NCBI GenBank assembly: GCA_016177705.1
Contig: JACOUT010000013.1
Coordinates: 248,001 to 312,000, forward strand
DNA from: Deltaproteobacteria bacterium
GTDB taxonomy: Bacteria; Myxococcota; UBA727; VGSZ01
Direction: 5' to 3'
DNA length: 64,000 bases
Both the position numbers and the translations under genes were made by a program. The notes below the pieces were generated by a model. The model saw nothing but the letters and a program-made list of their open reading frames with translations. It did no database searches and had not been told where the DNA came from. Positions 46,137-56,162 of this stretch are shown here, in pieces. The number at the start of each line of letters is the position of its first letter. Positions within the stretch are counted from its first letter, which is position 1.

Positions 46137-48718
46137 TGCGGCAGCCAGGTGCGCATCACCGCCAACAGCTTGTCGCCGTCGATCGGCTTGGTCAGGTGGT
46201 CATTGGCACCTGCCGCCAGGCTGCGATCGCGGTCGTCAGGCATGGCCTTGGCCGTCAGCGTGATGACGGGGATGTCGGGCCTGTGCGCGCCGACGCGGAT
46301 GCGGCGCGTGGCCTCGAGCCCGTCGATCTCGGGCAGCATCACGTCCATCAGCACCAGGTCGATGTTAGGCGGCCGCTCGAGCCGGGCCAACGCCTCGGTG
46401 CCACTGCGCGCGACGTCGACCGCCAGCCCGCGCGGCTCGAGCAGGCTGGTGAGCGCGAACACGTTGCGGATGTCGTCTTCGACGAGCAGCACGCGCCGTC
46501 CCTGGAAGACTGCCTCTTGCACGCGCGTCCTGAGCTGCGCACGGGCGGCGGGCTCGAGCGGTGCCTGCGCCAGCAGCCGTGTCACCTCGTCGAGCAAGCG
46601 TTCCGGCGCGCTCGGCGCCTTGACGATGACCGATCGCGCCAGGTGGCGCAGCCGCTGCTCCTCATCCGGCGTCAGCGAGCGCGCCGTGTGGACGATGACC
46701 GGCGGCAGCGCACGGCCGTTGCTCTTGGAGCTTCGCTCGAGCAGCTCGAGGCCCGTCATGTCCGGCAGCAGCAGATCCAGGATGACGCAGTCGAAGGACG
46801 CGCGGCGCAGCTCTGCCTCCGCGTGCTCACCCGACGCGACCGCCACCACGCTCGCGCCGCTCTTTTTCAACAGCGCAGCGTTTGCGTCGCGCTGCACCGG
46901 GTCGTCCTCGACGACCAGCACGGAGCGCCCGCGGTGGGCGTTGGGCCGGCGGGCGGCCCTGGCGTCCTGTGTTGACGCCTCCACAGGCTGCGTGGGCGCT
47001 GCCTTGGTGCCGGTGTGCGGCAGGCGCCGCGGGATGGACAGCGTGAAGGTGCTGCCCGCGCCAAGCGCGCTGGCCAGGTGCAGCTCGCCGCCCAACAGCG
47101 TCGCGAGCTCGCGCGAGATCGACAGGCCGAGGCCGGTGCCGCCGAACTTGCGGTTGGTGGTGCCGTCCGCCTGCCGGAACGCCTCGAAGACCGCTTCCTG
47201 GTGCTCGAGCGCGATGCCGATGCCCGTGTCAGTTACCGCAAAGGCCACGCGGCGGCCTTCGGCAGGCGTCACCTTGACGTCGACGGTGCCGCGCTCGGTG
47301 AACTTGAGCGCGTTCGACAGCAGGTTGGTGAGGACCTGTTGCAGCCGCTGGCGGTCCGTCTCGATGGTGGCCGGGCAGCCCGGCTCGGCACGCAAGTTGA
47401 GCTCGAGCCGCTTCTCGGCGGCGAGCGGCGCGAAGCGGCGCCGCAGATCCTCGAGCAGGCCGGCGATCAGGATCGGCTCGACCTGGAGCTCGATCTTGCC
47501 GGCCTCGATCTTCGACAGGTCGAGGATATCGTTGATGAGCGCCAACAGGTCGTTGCCCGCGCCATAGATGGTGCTGGCAAACTTGGTCTGCTCCGGCGTG
47601 AGGTTTCCCTTGCCATTGTCGGCGAGCAGCTTGGCGAGGATGAGCAGGCTGTTGAGCGGCGTGCGCAGCTCGTGGGACATGTTGGCGAGGAACTCCGACT
47701 TGTAGCGGCTCGCCCGCTCGGCCTCGGCGGCCGTGCGGGCGAGCGCGCCGCCCTGCTCGTCGAGCGCGTCGTTGGCCGAGCGCAGCTCCTCGTTGGTCGC
47801 GTGCATCTCGTCATTGCTGGCCTTGAGCGCCTCCTGCTGTGCTTTGAGCTCCTCCGCCTGCTGCTGCGTCTCCGCCAACAGCTCGATCTGCCGCTGCCGG
47901 TAGCGCGCCGAACGGAAGGCCGTGCCCAGGGAGAGCGCCGCCTCGTCGAGCAGACGGCGCACGCGCTCGCCGGGCTCGGCGAGGAAGCCGACCTCGAGCA
48001 CGCCGTTGACGACGCCGTCGACGGTGGTCGGCACCAGCACCAATGTGCGCGGCTTGGCCGCGCCGACACCGGAGCGGACGTCGACGTAGCCGTCGGGCAG
48101 GTCGCGCACCACCATCGCCTTGCCGTCGAGCGCGGTCTGGCCCACCAGGCCCTCGCCGGGCCGGACGACCTCGCTGCCCTGCTGGACGACGCCGCGCGCG
48201 TAGCTGCCGCAGCGCTCGAGGTCGCCCGTCTCCTGGCGGACGTACATGGCGCCCACCTGCGCGTCGAGGTAGCGCGCCAGCGACGACAGCCCGTTTCTGC
48301 CGAGCTCGTCGATGGCCTGCTCGCCCTGCAGCCGCGCCACCAACTGGTTCAGGCCTGTCTCCACCCAGCTCTGCTCGGCGCTCTTGATCTTGGCGACGAC
48401 GAACTGCCGGATGGTCACCCCCATGACGATCAGGGTGACGAAGCCGAAGGTGCGGTTGATCTGCGCCGTCAGCAGCACCTCGGGGTCGAGCGGCAGCGGC
48501 TTGAGGAAGTAGCCCGCGGCGTTCAGGCCCGCGGTCAGCGCAGCGACGACGAGCGGTGCGGCCGGCCGCCAGCTCAGCAGACAGACGTTGAGCGGCACCA
48601 GGTAGAGCGCCCACGCCGGGATGCCGAGTGGCAGGAAGAAGAGGTCGACGACCAGGATGATCGCGACCAACGCGCCTAGCGCCGCGTAGAGGAGTCGATT
48701 GCCCGCGCGAGAGATCAC
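46133..48718 (-). CDS. Hybrid sensor histidine kinase with GAF domain and two receivers
   Basis: An 861-residue protein from the GTG at 48718, preceded by GGGGGA. The N-terminus has about four membrane helices (LLYAALGALVAIILVVDLFFLPLG and AAPLVVAALTAGLNAAGYFL, to about residue 125). A GAF-like sensor (GLSSLARYLDAQVGAMYVRQE and GLVGQTALDGKAMVVRDLPDGY, positions about 155-265) and a coiled coil (about 300-375) follow. The kinase core has His in LANMSHELRTPLNSLLILAK, ILDLSKIEAGKIEL, LTNLLSNALKFTERG, FGGTGLGLSISREL. Two receivers end the protein (VLVVEDDPVQRDANAALL; VLLVEDDIRNVFALTSLL). It begins the three-gene signalling operon with CheR and the receiver-kinase. Confidence 0.94.
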   Translation of the reverse strand: MISRAGNRLLYAALGALVAIILVVDLFFLPLGIPAWALYLVPLNVCLLSWRPAAPLVVAALTAGLNAAGYFLKPLPLDPEVLLTAQINRTFGFVTLIVMGVTIRQFVVAKIKSAEQSWVETGLNQLVARLQGEQAIDELGRNGLSSLARYLDAQVGAMYVRQETGDLERCGSYARGVVQQGSEVVRPGEGLVGQTALDGKAMVVRDLPDGYVDVRSGVGAAKPRTLVLVPTTVDGVVNGVLEVGFLAEPGERVRRLLDEAALSLGTAFRSARYRQRQIELLAETQQQAEELKAQQEALKASNDEMHATNEELRSANDALDEQGGALARTAAEAERASRYKSEFLANMSHELRTPLNSLLILAKLLADNGKGNLTPEQTKFASTIYGAGNDLLALINDILDLSKIEAGKIELQVEPILIAGLLEDLRRRFAPLAAEKRLELNLRAEPGCPATIETDRQRLQQVLTNLLSNALKFTERGTVDVKVTPAEGRRVAFAVTDTGIGIALEHQEAVFEAFRQADGTTNRKFGGTGLGLSISRELATLLGGELHLASALGAGSTFTLSIPRRLPHTGTKAAPTQPVEASTQDARAARRPNAHRGRSVLVVEDDPVQRDANAALLKKSGASVVAVASGEHAEAELRRASFDCVILDLLLPDMTGLELLERSSKSNGRALPPVIVHTARSLTPDEEQRLRHLARSVIVKAPSAPERLLDEVTRLLAQAPLEPAARAQLRTRVQEAVFQGRRVLLVEDDIRNVFALTSLLEPRGLAVDVARSGTEALARLERPPNIDLVLMDVMLPEIDGLEATRRIRVGAHRPDIPVITLTAKAMPDDRDRSLAAGANDHLTKPIDGDKLLAVMRTWLPQ

Positions 48719-48812
48719 GGTGGTATCCCCCCACCTGCCCTGACGTCCATAGCCCCTTTCTGCCGCCTTGGGCCGCGTCGCGCAACGGAGAGGCGGGGGT
48801 GGGCCAGATCGC

Positions 48813-50060
48813 TCAGCGACGTCGGCCGCACCGCGCCGCACCGACCAGCCAGACGATCGCCGCCACCCCCACGGCCGCCAGCGCGAGCCCGATGCCCTGC
48901 GCAACGCTGCCGGTGGCGCTCGACACCGCGCCGATCAGCGGCGGGCTCGGCACGTCGCCGAGCAGGTGGGTGAGCACGAGCGCGACGCCGAAGCCGCGCG
49001 CGCGCACGCCGACGTCGAGGGCGTTGACCGTCAGCGCGTTCACGGGCGCGTTGTACATCCACAGGAACACCTGCGCGGCCGTGAGCGTGATCGCGATGGC
49101 GAGGTGGCCCTGCGCGAACAACACCGCCCAGGCGGCGAGCAAGAGACCGGGAATGCACGAGAGCCCGCACACCAGGAAGTAGGGCTCGCGCCAATGCTTG
49201 GCGAGCACGTCGGCGAGCGCACCGCCGGCGACGGTGCCGATCAGCCCGCCGACGACGATCGACAGCCCCGCCACCGAGCCCGCCTCCGCCACCGTGAAGC
49301 CGCGCTCGCGCGACAGGAAGGTGGGGAACCAGTCGCCGATGCCGCCGAGCGCGAAGGTGATCGCGATGTAGCCGACGGTCGCGTACAGCCAGCGCGCGTT
49401 GGTGAACATGCCGAGCAGCGCGCCCCGCCACGGCGGCGGCCGCGAGTCGGCGCTCGCCTCGTCGAAGGCGCCGCGCGGAGGATCGCGCAGCAAGAGCGCG
49501 GCGACGGCGAGCACCAGGCCGGGCAGGCCGACGATGACGAAGGCCGCGCGCCAGCCCCACCACTGGCCGAAGGTGCCGGCGAGCGTGAAGCCGACGGCGA
49601 CGCCGAGCGGCACCGCCGCGTTCAGCACGGTGAGCGCGCGATTTCGGCGCGCGGGCGGGTACAGGTCGGCGATCATCGCCGGGCTGATGGTGATGAAGGC
49701 CGCCTCGCCGACGCCGACCAGGGCGCGCGCCAGGAGGAGTGTGGCGAAGTCGTCGGCGAAGGCGGCGGCCGCGGTGGCGAGCGACCAGAGCGCGACGCCG
49801 ATCGCGATCAGCTTCGGGCGGTTGCCGCGCTCGGCGAGCGAGCCGAAGATCGGGCAGGCGAGCGTGTAGACGAGGATGAAGGCGGAGAACACGAGCCCGG
49901 TCTGCTCGTCGGAGAGCCCCAGGTCGGCCTTGATCAGGTCCTTGACCGCCGAGGGGGCGTAGCGGTCGATGAAGTTGAGCAGGCACATCGCCGTCAGCAC
50001 GGCGAGCGTGAGGGTCGCCGTGCTGCTTCGCGTGGCACCAGGCGGCGCGCTGTCCCCCAC
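48813..50060 (-). CDS. MFS transporter, Spinster-like
   Basis: A 415-residue major-facilitator protein with twelve predicted helices. N-terminal half: TLTLAVLTAMCLLNFIDRYAPSAV, GLSDEQTGLVFSAFILVYTLACPIFGSLAERGNR and RALVGVGEAAFITISPAMIADLYPPARRNRALTVLNAAVPLGVAVGFTLAG, quoted only as position guides. These fit the Spinster/Spns group (NFIDR motif, LAER-R loop between helices 2 and 3), whose eukaryotic members carry lysolipids and whose bacterial members carry varied organic acids. GTG start at 50060. It is divergent from the GE-repeat lipoprotein. Substrate not predictable here. Confidence 0.88.
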   Translation of the reverse strand: MGDSAPPGATRSSTATLTLAVLTAMCLLNFIDRYAPSAVKDLIKADLGLSDEQTGLVFSAFILVYTLACPIFGSLAERGNRPKLIAIGVALWSLATAAAAFADDFATLLLARALVGVGEAAFITISPAMIADLYPPARRNRALTVLNAAVPLGVAVGFTLAGTFGQWWGWRAAFVIVGLPGLVLAVAALLLRDPPRGAFDEASADSRPPPWRGALLGMFTNARWLYATVGYIAITFALGGIGDWFPTFLSRERGFTVAEAGSVAGLSIVVGGLIGTVAGGALADVLAKHWREPYFLVCGLSCIPGLLLAAWAVLFAQGHLAIAITLTAAQVFLWMYNAPVNALTVNALDVGVRARGFGVALVLTHLLGDVPSPPLIGAVSSATGSVAQGIGLALAAVGVAAIVWLVGAARCGRRR

Positions 50061-50107
50061 GCGCGCACGCTACTCCAGGGCTGCGCCGGTGCGGTACGCT
50101 GGCAGGC

Positions 50108-52540
50108 ATGGGGGTGCCGCGCGTTTTGTTCGCTGCGGTCGCAGGCGTGAGCCTGCTCGTTGGCGCGTGCCCATCGCCGTCGCCGCACCCAGAGGGTGAA
50201 GGTGAAGGTGAAGGTGAAGGTGAAAGTGAAGGTGAGGGTGAGGGTGAGGGTGAAGGCGACCTCTCGTGGTCGGTGGATCTGCCTGACGTCAGCATGTTCG
50301 CGGTCGACCTACGTGCCGGCTCGGTCACGATCGCTGGAACCCCCAGCACGCCGGCTAGTGGCTGTCTGGTCCACCGGATCGCGCTCGACGGCACGCTGGG
50401 CGCGAGCGCGTCGCTCGCCACGCACTGCATCGATGCGGCCACCTACGACGAGGGCGCTGTCTTCCTCGTCGCAGGCCCAACAACTCTCGAGGTGCCCGAA
50501 GGCGTGGTGGCGCTGGACGCTGCCGAGCGCGCCCTGCTCCATTTGCCGCTGCAAGGACCGCCGTCAGCGTTCGCGTTCCCCTCGGGCTACATGCCCCTGG
50601 ACATCGCAAGTACAGCGGCAGGCATCGTGGCGCTGTCCAACTGGGGCAGCGAGGCCACGGTAGCGCTGCTTGACGCGGACGGCGTCCTCCTAGGCACCGT
50701 GGGTACTGTTTGGGAAGTCATTGAGCTCGGCTCGGGAGTGGACTTGATCACCGCGGTCGAGCGCGTCGACTCGGCGGAATTCCATCTCGCCGGCATCGAT
50801 CCGGGCACTTTGGCGGTTCGTTGGGCTGCGCCGTTGGCGGCGGACGTCGCGGGCTACTCCGTATCCCTGCGCTCAAACGGCGATGGCGTCACCGTTTGCG
50901 GTAGTCGCACCGCGGGAAACGCGTCGGCGGGATTCGCGCAACTGCGCGATCTCTACACAGGCGGCGTACTGCGCGAACACGACGCGCCAATGGAGGTCGT
51001 CACGTGCTTCTTCGGTGCAGACGGCGCCGCGTGGGCAGCCGGTGGTGGAGAGCATCGCCGCCTGTCGCCCAACGCCGCGTCCTTCGAGCCGTTGACCGCG
51101 AACTGGAGGACCTACACGAGCCACCTCGTCGTCGTAGACAACGACCTTCTGGTCACAACGAGCGTCGATGCCACCGCAGACCGGGTGCCGCCACTCGAGC
51201 CCGGCCGAGTCGGCGGCAAGCCCGGCTCGCGTTCTACCCTGGTGGCGCGGGTGCCGGTGAGCGCGCTCCTGCCTGACGACGGGATCGGTCCCGCCAATGA
51301 GGCCAACGCCTTCGCGGCAGACGGCACTTCGTGGATCGCGACCGACGACTCGCGGCCGTGGTCCATCCGGGTTGAGCCGGCATCGGGCGACGTCGTGACG
51401 GCCAGGGTCTCGAGCACTGGTTGCGACTTCGAACGGCATACGGCCAACGGGGCGAATGTTCTGCGCCGCAGCATTGACGCCACAACCGGCTCGTGGCTCG
51501 ACTGCAGGGCAGCCGCCGTCGGAACTGAGACCTACTTGGCTGTCAGCCCACGCATCACCACCGCGGAGCTCGTGGTAGACGACGAGATCGTCGCGCTCGA
51601 AGGCCAGGTCCTCCTGGTCGCAGTTGACGAGGAAGCACGGACGGTCAGGAGGCAGGTGCTGGCAGGCCGAGGGGTCGACCTCGCCGCTGACGCTGACTCC
51701 CTGGTCGTCCTCACAGGCGGCTACACCTCGGAACGGCAGCACCTGCGGCGCTTCGGCACCGGGCTCGTGGAGCTCAGTTCCGTCGAGCTCGCCATCGACC
51801 TCGTCGTCACGAACGGGGCGCTACCAGGGCAGCCGCGCGTGTTTCCGCTGCCGGCGGGCGACACGCTCGTGTTGACGAGCGCCATGACGCGACTCAACGC
51901 GACCTTCGACGACGGGAGCCCGGCAGCCGTCTGGGGTTCGCCCTTGGGCGAGGCAGGCCTTGCATTCCGCACTGCGCCCGACGGCCGTCTGCGCTGGGCG
52001 ATGGCGATGCCCATTGGAGGGGGGGAGAATGACGCGCCGAGGCTCAAAGATGGCGCGCTGATCGAGGAGGCCGGCAGCGTCGTGCACTGCGGCAGCACCA
52101 TGGGTGGGCAGGTCATCGATGTCCGCACCGGCAACGAGAAGGCGAGGTTCGAGGCGCTCGGCCAGACCGGCTACTGCCTTGAGCTCGACGTCACCGATGG
52201 CGACATCCGCGCGCAGCATCAGCTCTCGAGCACGGCGGAAGTGACCGCCGTCGCCCACGTCGCCGGTGAGACCATCCTCATGCTCGACCACGGCGACTCG
52301 ACCCTGAGCATGCGCACGCTCCGTGATAGCGCGGAGCTCGGGCCGCTCATCATCGGTCGAACCTGGCCCGCAGCGACGACGCTCGCCGCCGGTAGCGTGG
52401 GCGGCGGCCTGCTCATCGGCACGTCCGCCTATGCCCACTCGGACGCCTCGGCGATCGTGCCCGGCTTCGAGCTGCCCGGCGTGGCGGGCTACCTCGAGGG
52501 TGCGGTCATCTACCTCGACCCCTCTCGTCTTGCTTTTTGA
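50108..52540 (+). CDS. Large GE-repeat lipoprotein, beta-propeller-like
   Basis: An 810-residue exported protein. The signal peptide ends in lipobox VGAC, followed by a short Gly-Glu linker (10 pairs, 50192-50257) and a large beta-rich domain of unrecognised family. Repeats of about 100 residues combine VDxxAGSVTIAGTP, EDxLVVLTGGYTSER and GETILMLDHGDSTLSM-like strands, suggesting a beta-propeller. The coding DNA has lower G+C and more A/T-ending codons than any neighbour, including rare ones, and the gene is flanked by gaps of 47 and 29 bp. This fits horizontal acquisition or a different expression regime. Function unknown. Confidence 0.82.
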   Translation: MGVPRVLFAAVAGVSLLVGACPSPSPHPEGEGEGEGEGESEGEGEGEGEGDLSWSVDLPDVSMFAVDLRAGSVTIAGTPSTPASGCLVHRIALDGTLGASASLATHCIDAATYDEGAVFLVAGPTTLEVPEGVVALDAAERALLHLPLQGPPSAFAFPSGYMPLDIASTAAGIVALSNWGSEATVALLDADGVLLGTVGTVWEVIELGSGVDLITAVERVDSAEFHLAGIDPGTLAVRWAAPLAADVAGYSVSLRSNGDGVTVCGSRTAGNASAGFAQLRDLYTGGVLREHDAPMEVVTCFFGADGAAWAAGGGEHRRLSPNAASFEPLTANWRTYTSHLVVVDNDLLVTTSVDATADRVPPLEPGRVGGKPGSRSTLVARVPVSALLPDDGIGPANEANAFAADGTSWIATDDSRPWSIRVEPASGDVVTARVSSTGCDFERHTANGANVLRRSIDATTGSWLDCRAAAVGTETYLAVSPRITTAELVVDDEIVALEGQVLLVAVDEEARTVRRQVLAGRGVDLAADADSLVVLTGGYTSERQHLRRFGTGLVELSSVELAIDLVVTNGALPGQPRVFPLPAGDTLVLTSAMTRLNATFDDGSPAAVWGSPLGEAGLAFRTAPDGRLRWAMAMPIGGGENDAPRLKDGALIEEAGSVVHCGSTMGGQVIDVRTGNEKARFEALGQTGYCLELDVTDGDIRAQHQLSSTAEVTAVAHVAGETILMLDHGDSTLSMRTLRDSAELGPLIIGRTWPAATTLAAGSVGGGLLIGTSAYAHSDASAIVPGFELPGVAGYLEGAVIYLDPSRLAF
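50192..50257 (+). repeat. (Gly-Glu/Ser)n hexanucleotide repeat
   Basis: 66 bp of tandem ggtgaa/gggtga-type hexamers encode EGEGEGEGEGESEGEGEGEGEG-like sequence (position guide only) at the N-terminus of the lipoprotein, a shorter version of the repeat at 23681-23872. Confidence 0.9.
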
Positions 52541-52569
52541 CAGCGTCCCGGCACTGCGCCCGCTCGACG

Positions 52570-53598
52570 CTACGCCACCACCACGAAGCTCTCCCCCTCG
52601 ACAAACCCCGCCCGCTCGAGCGCCGCGCGCACCACCCCGCGCGCGCCGCTGGTGCCGACGGCGCCGAGCGCGAACGCGCCCGCCAGCTCCTGATGGAGCG
52701 CGCCTAGCTCGTCCGCGTGACGCACCACCAGGCCGCGCCGCAGGCGCCCCACCTTGTCGGGCGCGACGTCGACGAACGCCGCCGGCTCCACCCCGTGCGC
52801 CGCCAGCGCGCGCGCGATGCGCCTGCCTTCCTTGCCGGCGCCGCACACGATCACCGGCCGCGCACCAAGCCCAAAGCGCGCCGCCAAGTAGCCGGCCTTG
52901 AGCACCGCCAGGTGGTCGCGCGACAGCTTGCTGGTGGTGCGCCCGTGCACCCGCCACGCGTGCTGCAGCGCCGCGCGCTTCTCGAGCGACCAGCCGGCGC
53001 AGGCCAGCCGCAGGTAGAGGTCATAGTCCTCGGCGAACGGCGCCGGCACCGCGCGCCAGCCGCCGACGGCGGCGAGCGCATTGCCGCGAAACGTCGTCGC
53101 CGGCTGGCACAGCGGCTGCTCGATCCACAGCTCGCGCTCATGCTCCAGGGCAGTTTGCGCCGCGTTCTGCCATGCCAGATAGGCGACCAGCCCGACGTGG
53201 CGACCGTCCGCCTGCACGCGCCGTGGCGCCAGCCGCACGCGACAGCCGACCGCCCCGGTGCGCGGCCGCTCGGCCAGCCAAAGGACGTCGGCGGCCAGGC
53301 GGTCGGGGTGCATGACGTCGTCGGCGTCCATGCGCGCGATCCATGGCGCGCGGCAGCGCGCGCGCCCCAGCTCGAGCGCGCCGCCGAGCGGTTGCGCGGC
53401 GTCGGCCTCGACCACCACCACGCGGCGGTCGCGCCCAGCCAGGCGCGCCAGCACCTCGCCCGAGCGGTCGCGGCAACCGTGCAGCACCGCCACCACCTCG
53501 AGGTCGACGCCGCGGCTCCTGAGCGTGCTCCTGAGCGCCACCGCCAGCGTGCGCTCGGCGTCGCGGATGGGCAGCAGGACGGAGACCGACGGGGCCAT
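52570..53598 (-). CDS. Family 2 glycosyltransferase with C-terminal Rossmann domain
   Basis: A 342-residue protein. The N-terminal GT-A domain shows VSVLLPIRDAERTLAVALRS, VLHGCRDRSGEVLARL and the DxD-type motif ARMDADDVMHPDRL, then a catalytic-site EDYDLYLRLACAGW. The last third is unusual: RPVIVCGAGKEGRRIARALAAHGVEPAAFVDVAPDKVG (about 240-277) is a Rossmann nucleotide-binding fold, as in the added oxidoreductase module of some sugar enzymes. The combined protein could transfer a sugar and sense or alter a nucleotide-linked partner, but that is inference. It is oriented against the lipoprotein gene with a 29 bp gap. Confidence 0.85.
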   Translation of the reverse strand: MAPSVSVLLPIRDAERTLAVALRSTLRSRGVDLEVVAVLHGCRDRSGEVLARLAGRDRRVVVVEADAAQPLGGALELGRARCRAPWIARMDADDVMHPDRLAADVLWLAERPRTGAVGCRVRLAPRRVQADGRHVGLVAYLAWQNAAQTALEHERELWIEQPLCQPATTFRGNALAAVGGWRAVPAPFAEDYDLYLRLACAGWSLEKRAALQHAWRVHGRTTSKLSRDHLAVLKAGYLAARFGLGARPVIVCGAGKEGRRIARALAAHGVEPAAFVDVAPDKVGRLRRGLVVRHADELGALHQELAGAFALGAVGTSGARGVVRAALERAGFVEGESFVVVA

Positions 53599-53684
53599 GC
53601 CTTGTCGAGGGCGACAAATGTCGCTACCGAGAGAGTGACGAGACGGTCGACCGCGCCGACGCGGCGGCCCTCGCGGAGGATGTC

Positions 53685-53909
53685 ATGCCGTTCGGCATCG
53701 GGATGGGCGAGCTGGTCGTCGTCCTGCTCATCGTGCTGCTCCTGTTCGGTGCGCGCAGGCTGCCCGATCTCGCCGCCGGCCTGGGTGGCGCTATCAACAA
53801 CTTCCGCAAGGCCGTGAAGGGCGAGGAAGACACCAAGACCATCGAAGGCAAGGCCGCGGAGGGCGATCGCGTGCCCTCGCCGCCGTCCAAGACCGAGACC
53901 AAGAGCTGA
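53685..53909 (+). CDS. tatA: Sec-independent protein translocase subunit TatA/TatE
   Basis: A 74-residue TatA-family protein: short N-terminal membrane helix (IGMGELVVVLLIVLLLFGARRLPDL, about 4-28) with the Phe-Gly hinge FGARRLPDL, amphipathic helix AAGLGGAINNFRKAVKG, and an acidic/Lys-rich tail. It polymerises to form the Tat pore for folded proteins. Length and motifs are typical. A ribosome site (GGAGGATGTC) precedes the ATG. It stands alone between the glycosyltransferase and convergent cysS; no tatB or tatC is nearby. Confidence 0.93.
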   Translation: MPFGIGMGELVVVLLIVLLLFGARRLPDLAAGLGGAINNFRKAVKGEEDTKTIEGKAAEGDRVPSPPSKTETKS

Positions 53910-53915
53910 CGCGCG

Positions 53916-55508
<1,593 letters not shown>

Positions 55509-55532
55509 TGCTCGCCTCTACCCTGGTGGCCT

Positions 55533-56162
55533 CTACCCTGGCGGCGCCGGGCGCGTCGGCGATCGCCGCCGCAACGAGCGCAGCGCCAGGATGACTGCCG
55601 CGAGCCCGCCGGTCCAGGCCATCGGGTAGCGGTTCATCTGTCCGGGCCGCTCGTCGACCACCAGCACGCGCGCCTCGCGCGCCACCGGCAGGCCCTGCTC
55701 CCTGAGCACCGCGCGGGCCTGGTCGAGCGCCGCCTCGTCGAAGGAGAGCACGCGCGCGTCCACCTCCACCTCGACGAACGGCCCCCAGGTGGGGTGGAGC
55801 GCCGGGTCGTACTCGACGAACAGCGGCGCGCCCATCACCTGGCGCACCACGATGGGGCCGAAGCGCAGGGTGCCGCGGCGCCACAGCGGGATCTCGGCGG
55901 CGTGGTTGCCGAGCACGGCGTGCGCCTGCACGCGCGCGCCCACGGGGATCGACGCCGACGGCGGCAGCCCCGCGACGGCGCCGAGGTCGACCGGTGGCGG
56001 CGCGTGCAGGTGGTAGAGCAGCTCGTCGCGCGTCGGCACCAGGATCACGGCGGCCACGACCACGACGGCGCCGGCGAGCACCAGCCGCACCGGATGGATC
56101 GGACCTCGCGCCGGGGACGCAGCCTTGCGCGCGAAGAAACCCTGTGCCGCGTCGTCGCTCAC
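55533..56162 (-). CDS. Hypothetical membrane protein in carD-cysS cluster
   Basis: A 209-residue protein from the GTG at 56162, which overlaps the IspD-like stop by 4 bp (GTGA). It has an N-terminal membrane helix (RLVLAGAVVVVAAVILVP, about 27-44), a beta-rich periplasmic domain (SIPVGARVQAHAVLGNH, EIPLWRRGTLRFGPIVVRQ, PLFVEYDPALHPTWGPFVEVEVDARV) and a C-terminal helix (WTGGLAAVILALRSLRRR). No family recognised. In comparable clusters this place is often held by ispF; no ispF features are present. A direct repeat of about 15 bp (cctctaccctggtgg) sits at its end. Confidence 0.7.
   Translation of the reverse strand: MSDDAAQGFFARKAASPARGPIHPVRLVLAGAVVVVAAVILVPTRDELLYHLHAPPPVDLGAVAGLPPSASIPVGARVQAHAVLGNHAAEIPLWRRGTLRFGPIVVRQVMGAPLFVEYDPALHPTWGPFVEVEVDARVLSFDEAALDQARAVLREQGLPVAREARVLVVDERPGQMNRYPMAWTGGLAAVILALRSLRRRSPTRPAPPG

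Noticed and set aside
55515..55545. Two adjacent copies of cctctaccctgg
   Set aside because: Short direct repeat in a GC-rich intergenic stretch with no other signs of mobile DNA; noted in the gene entry only.
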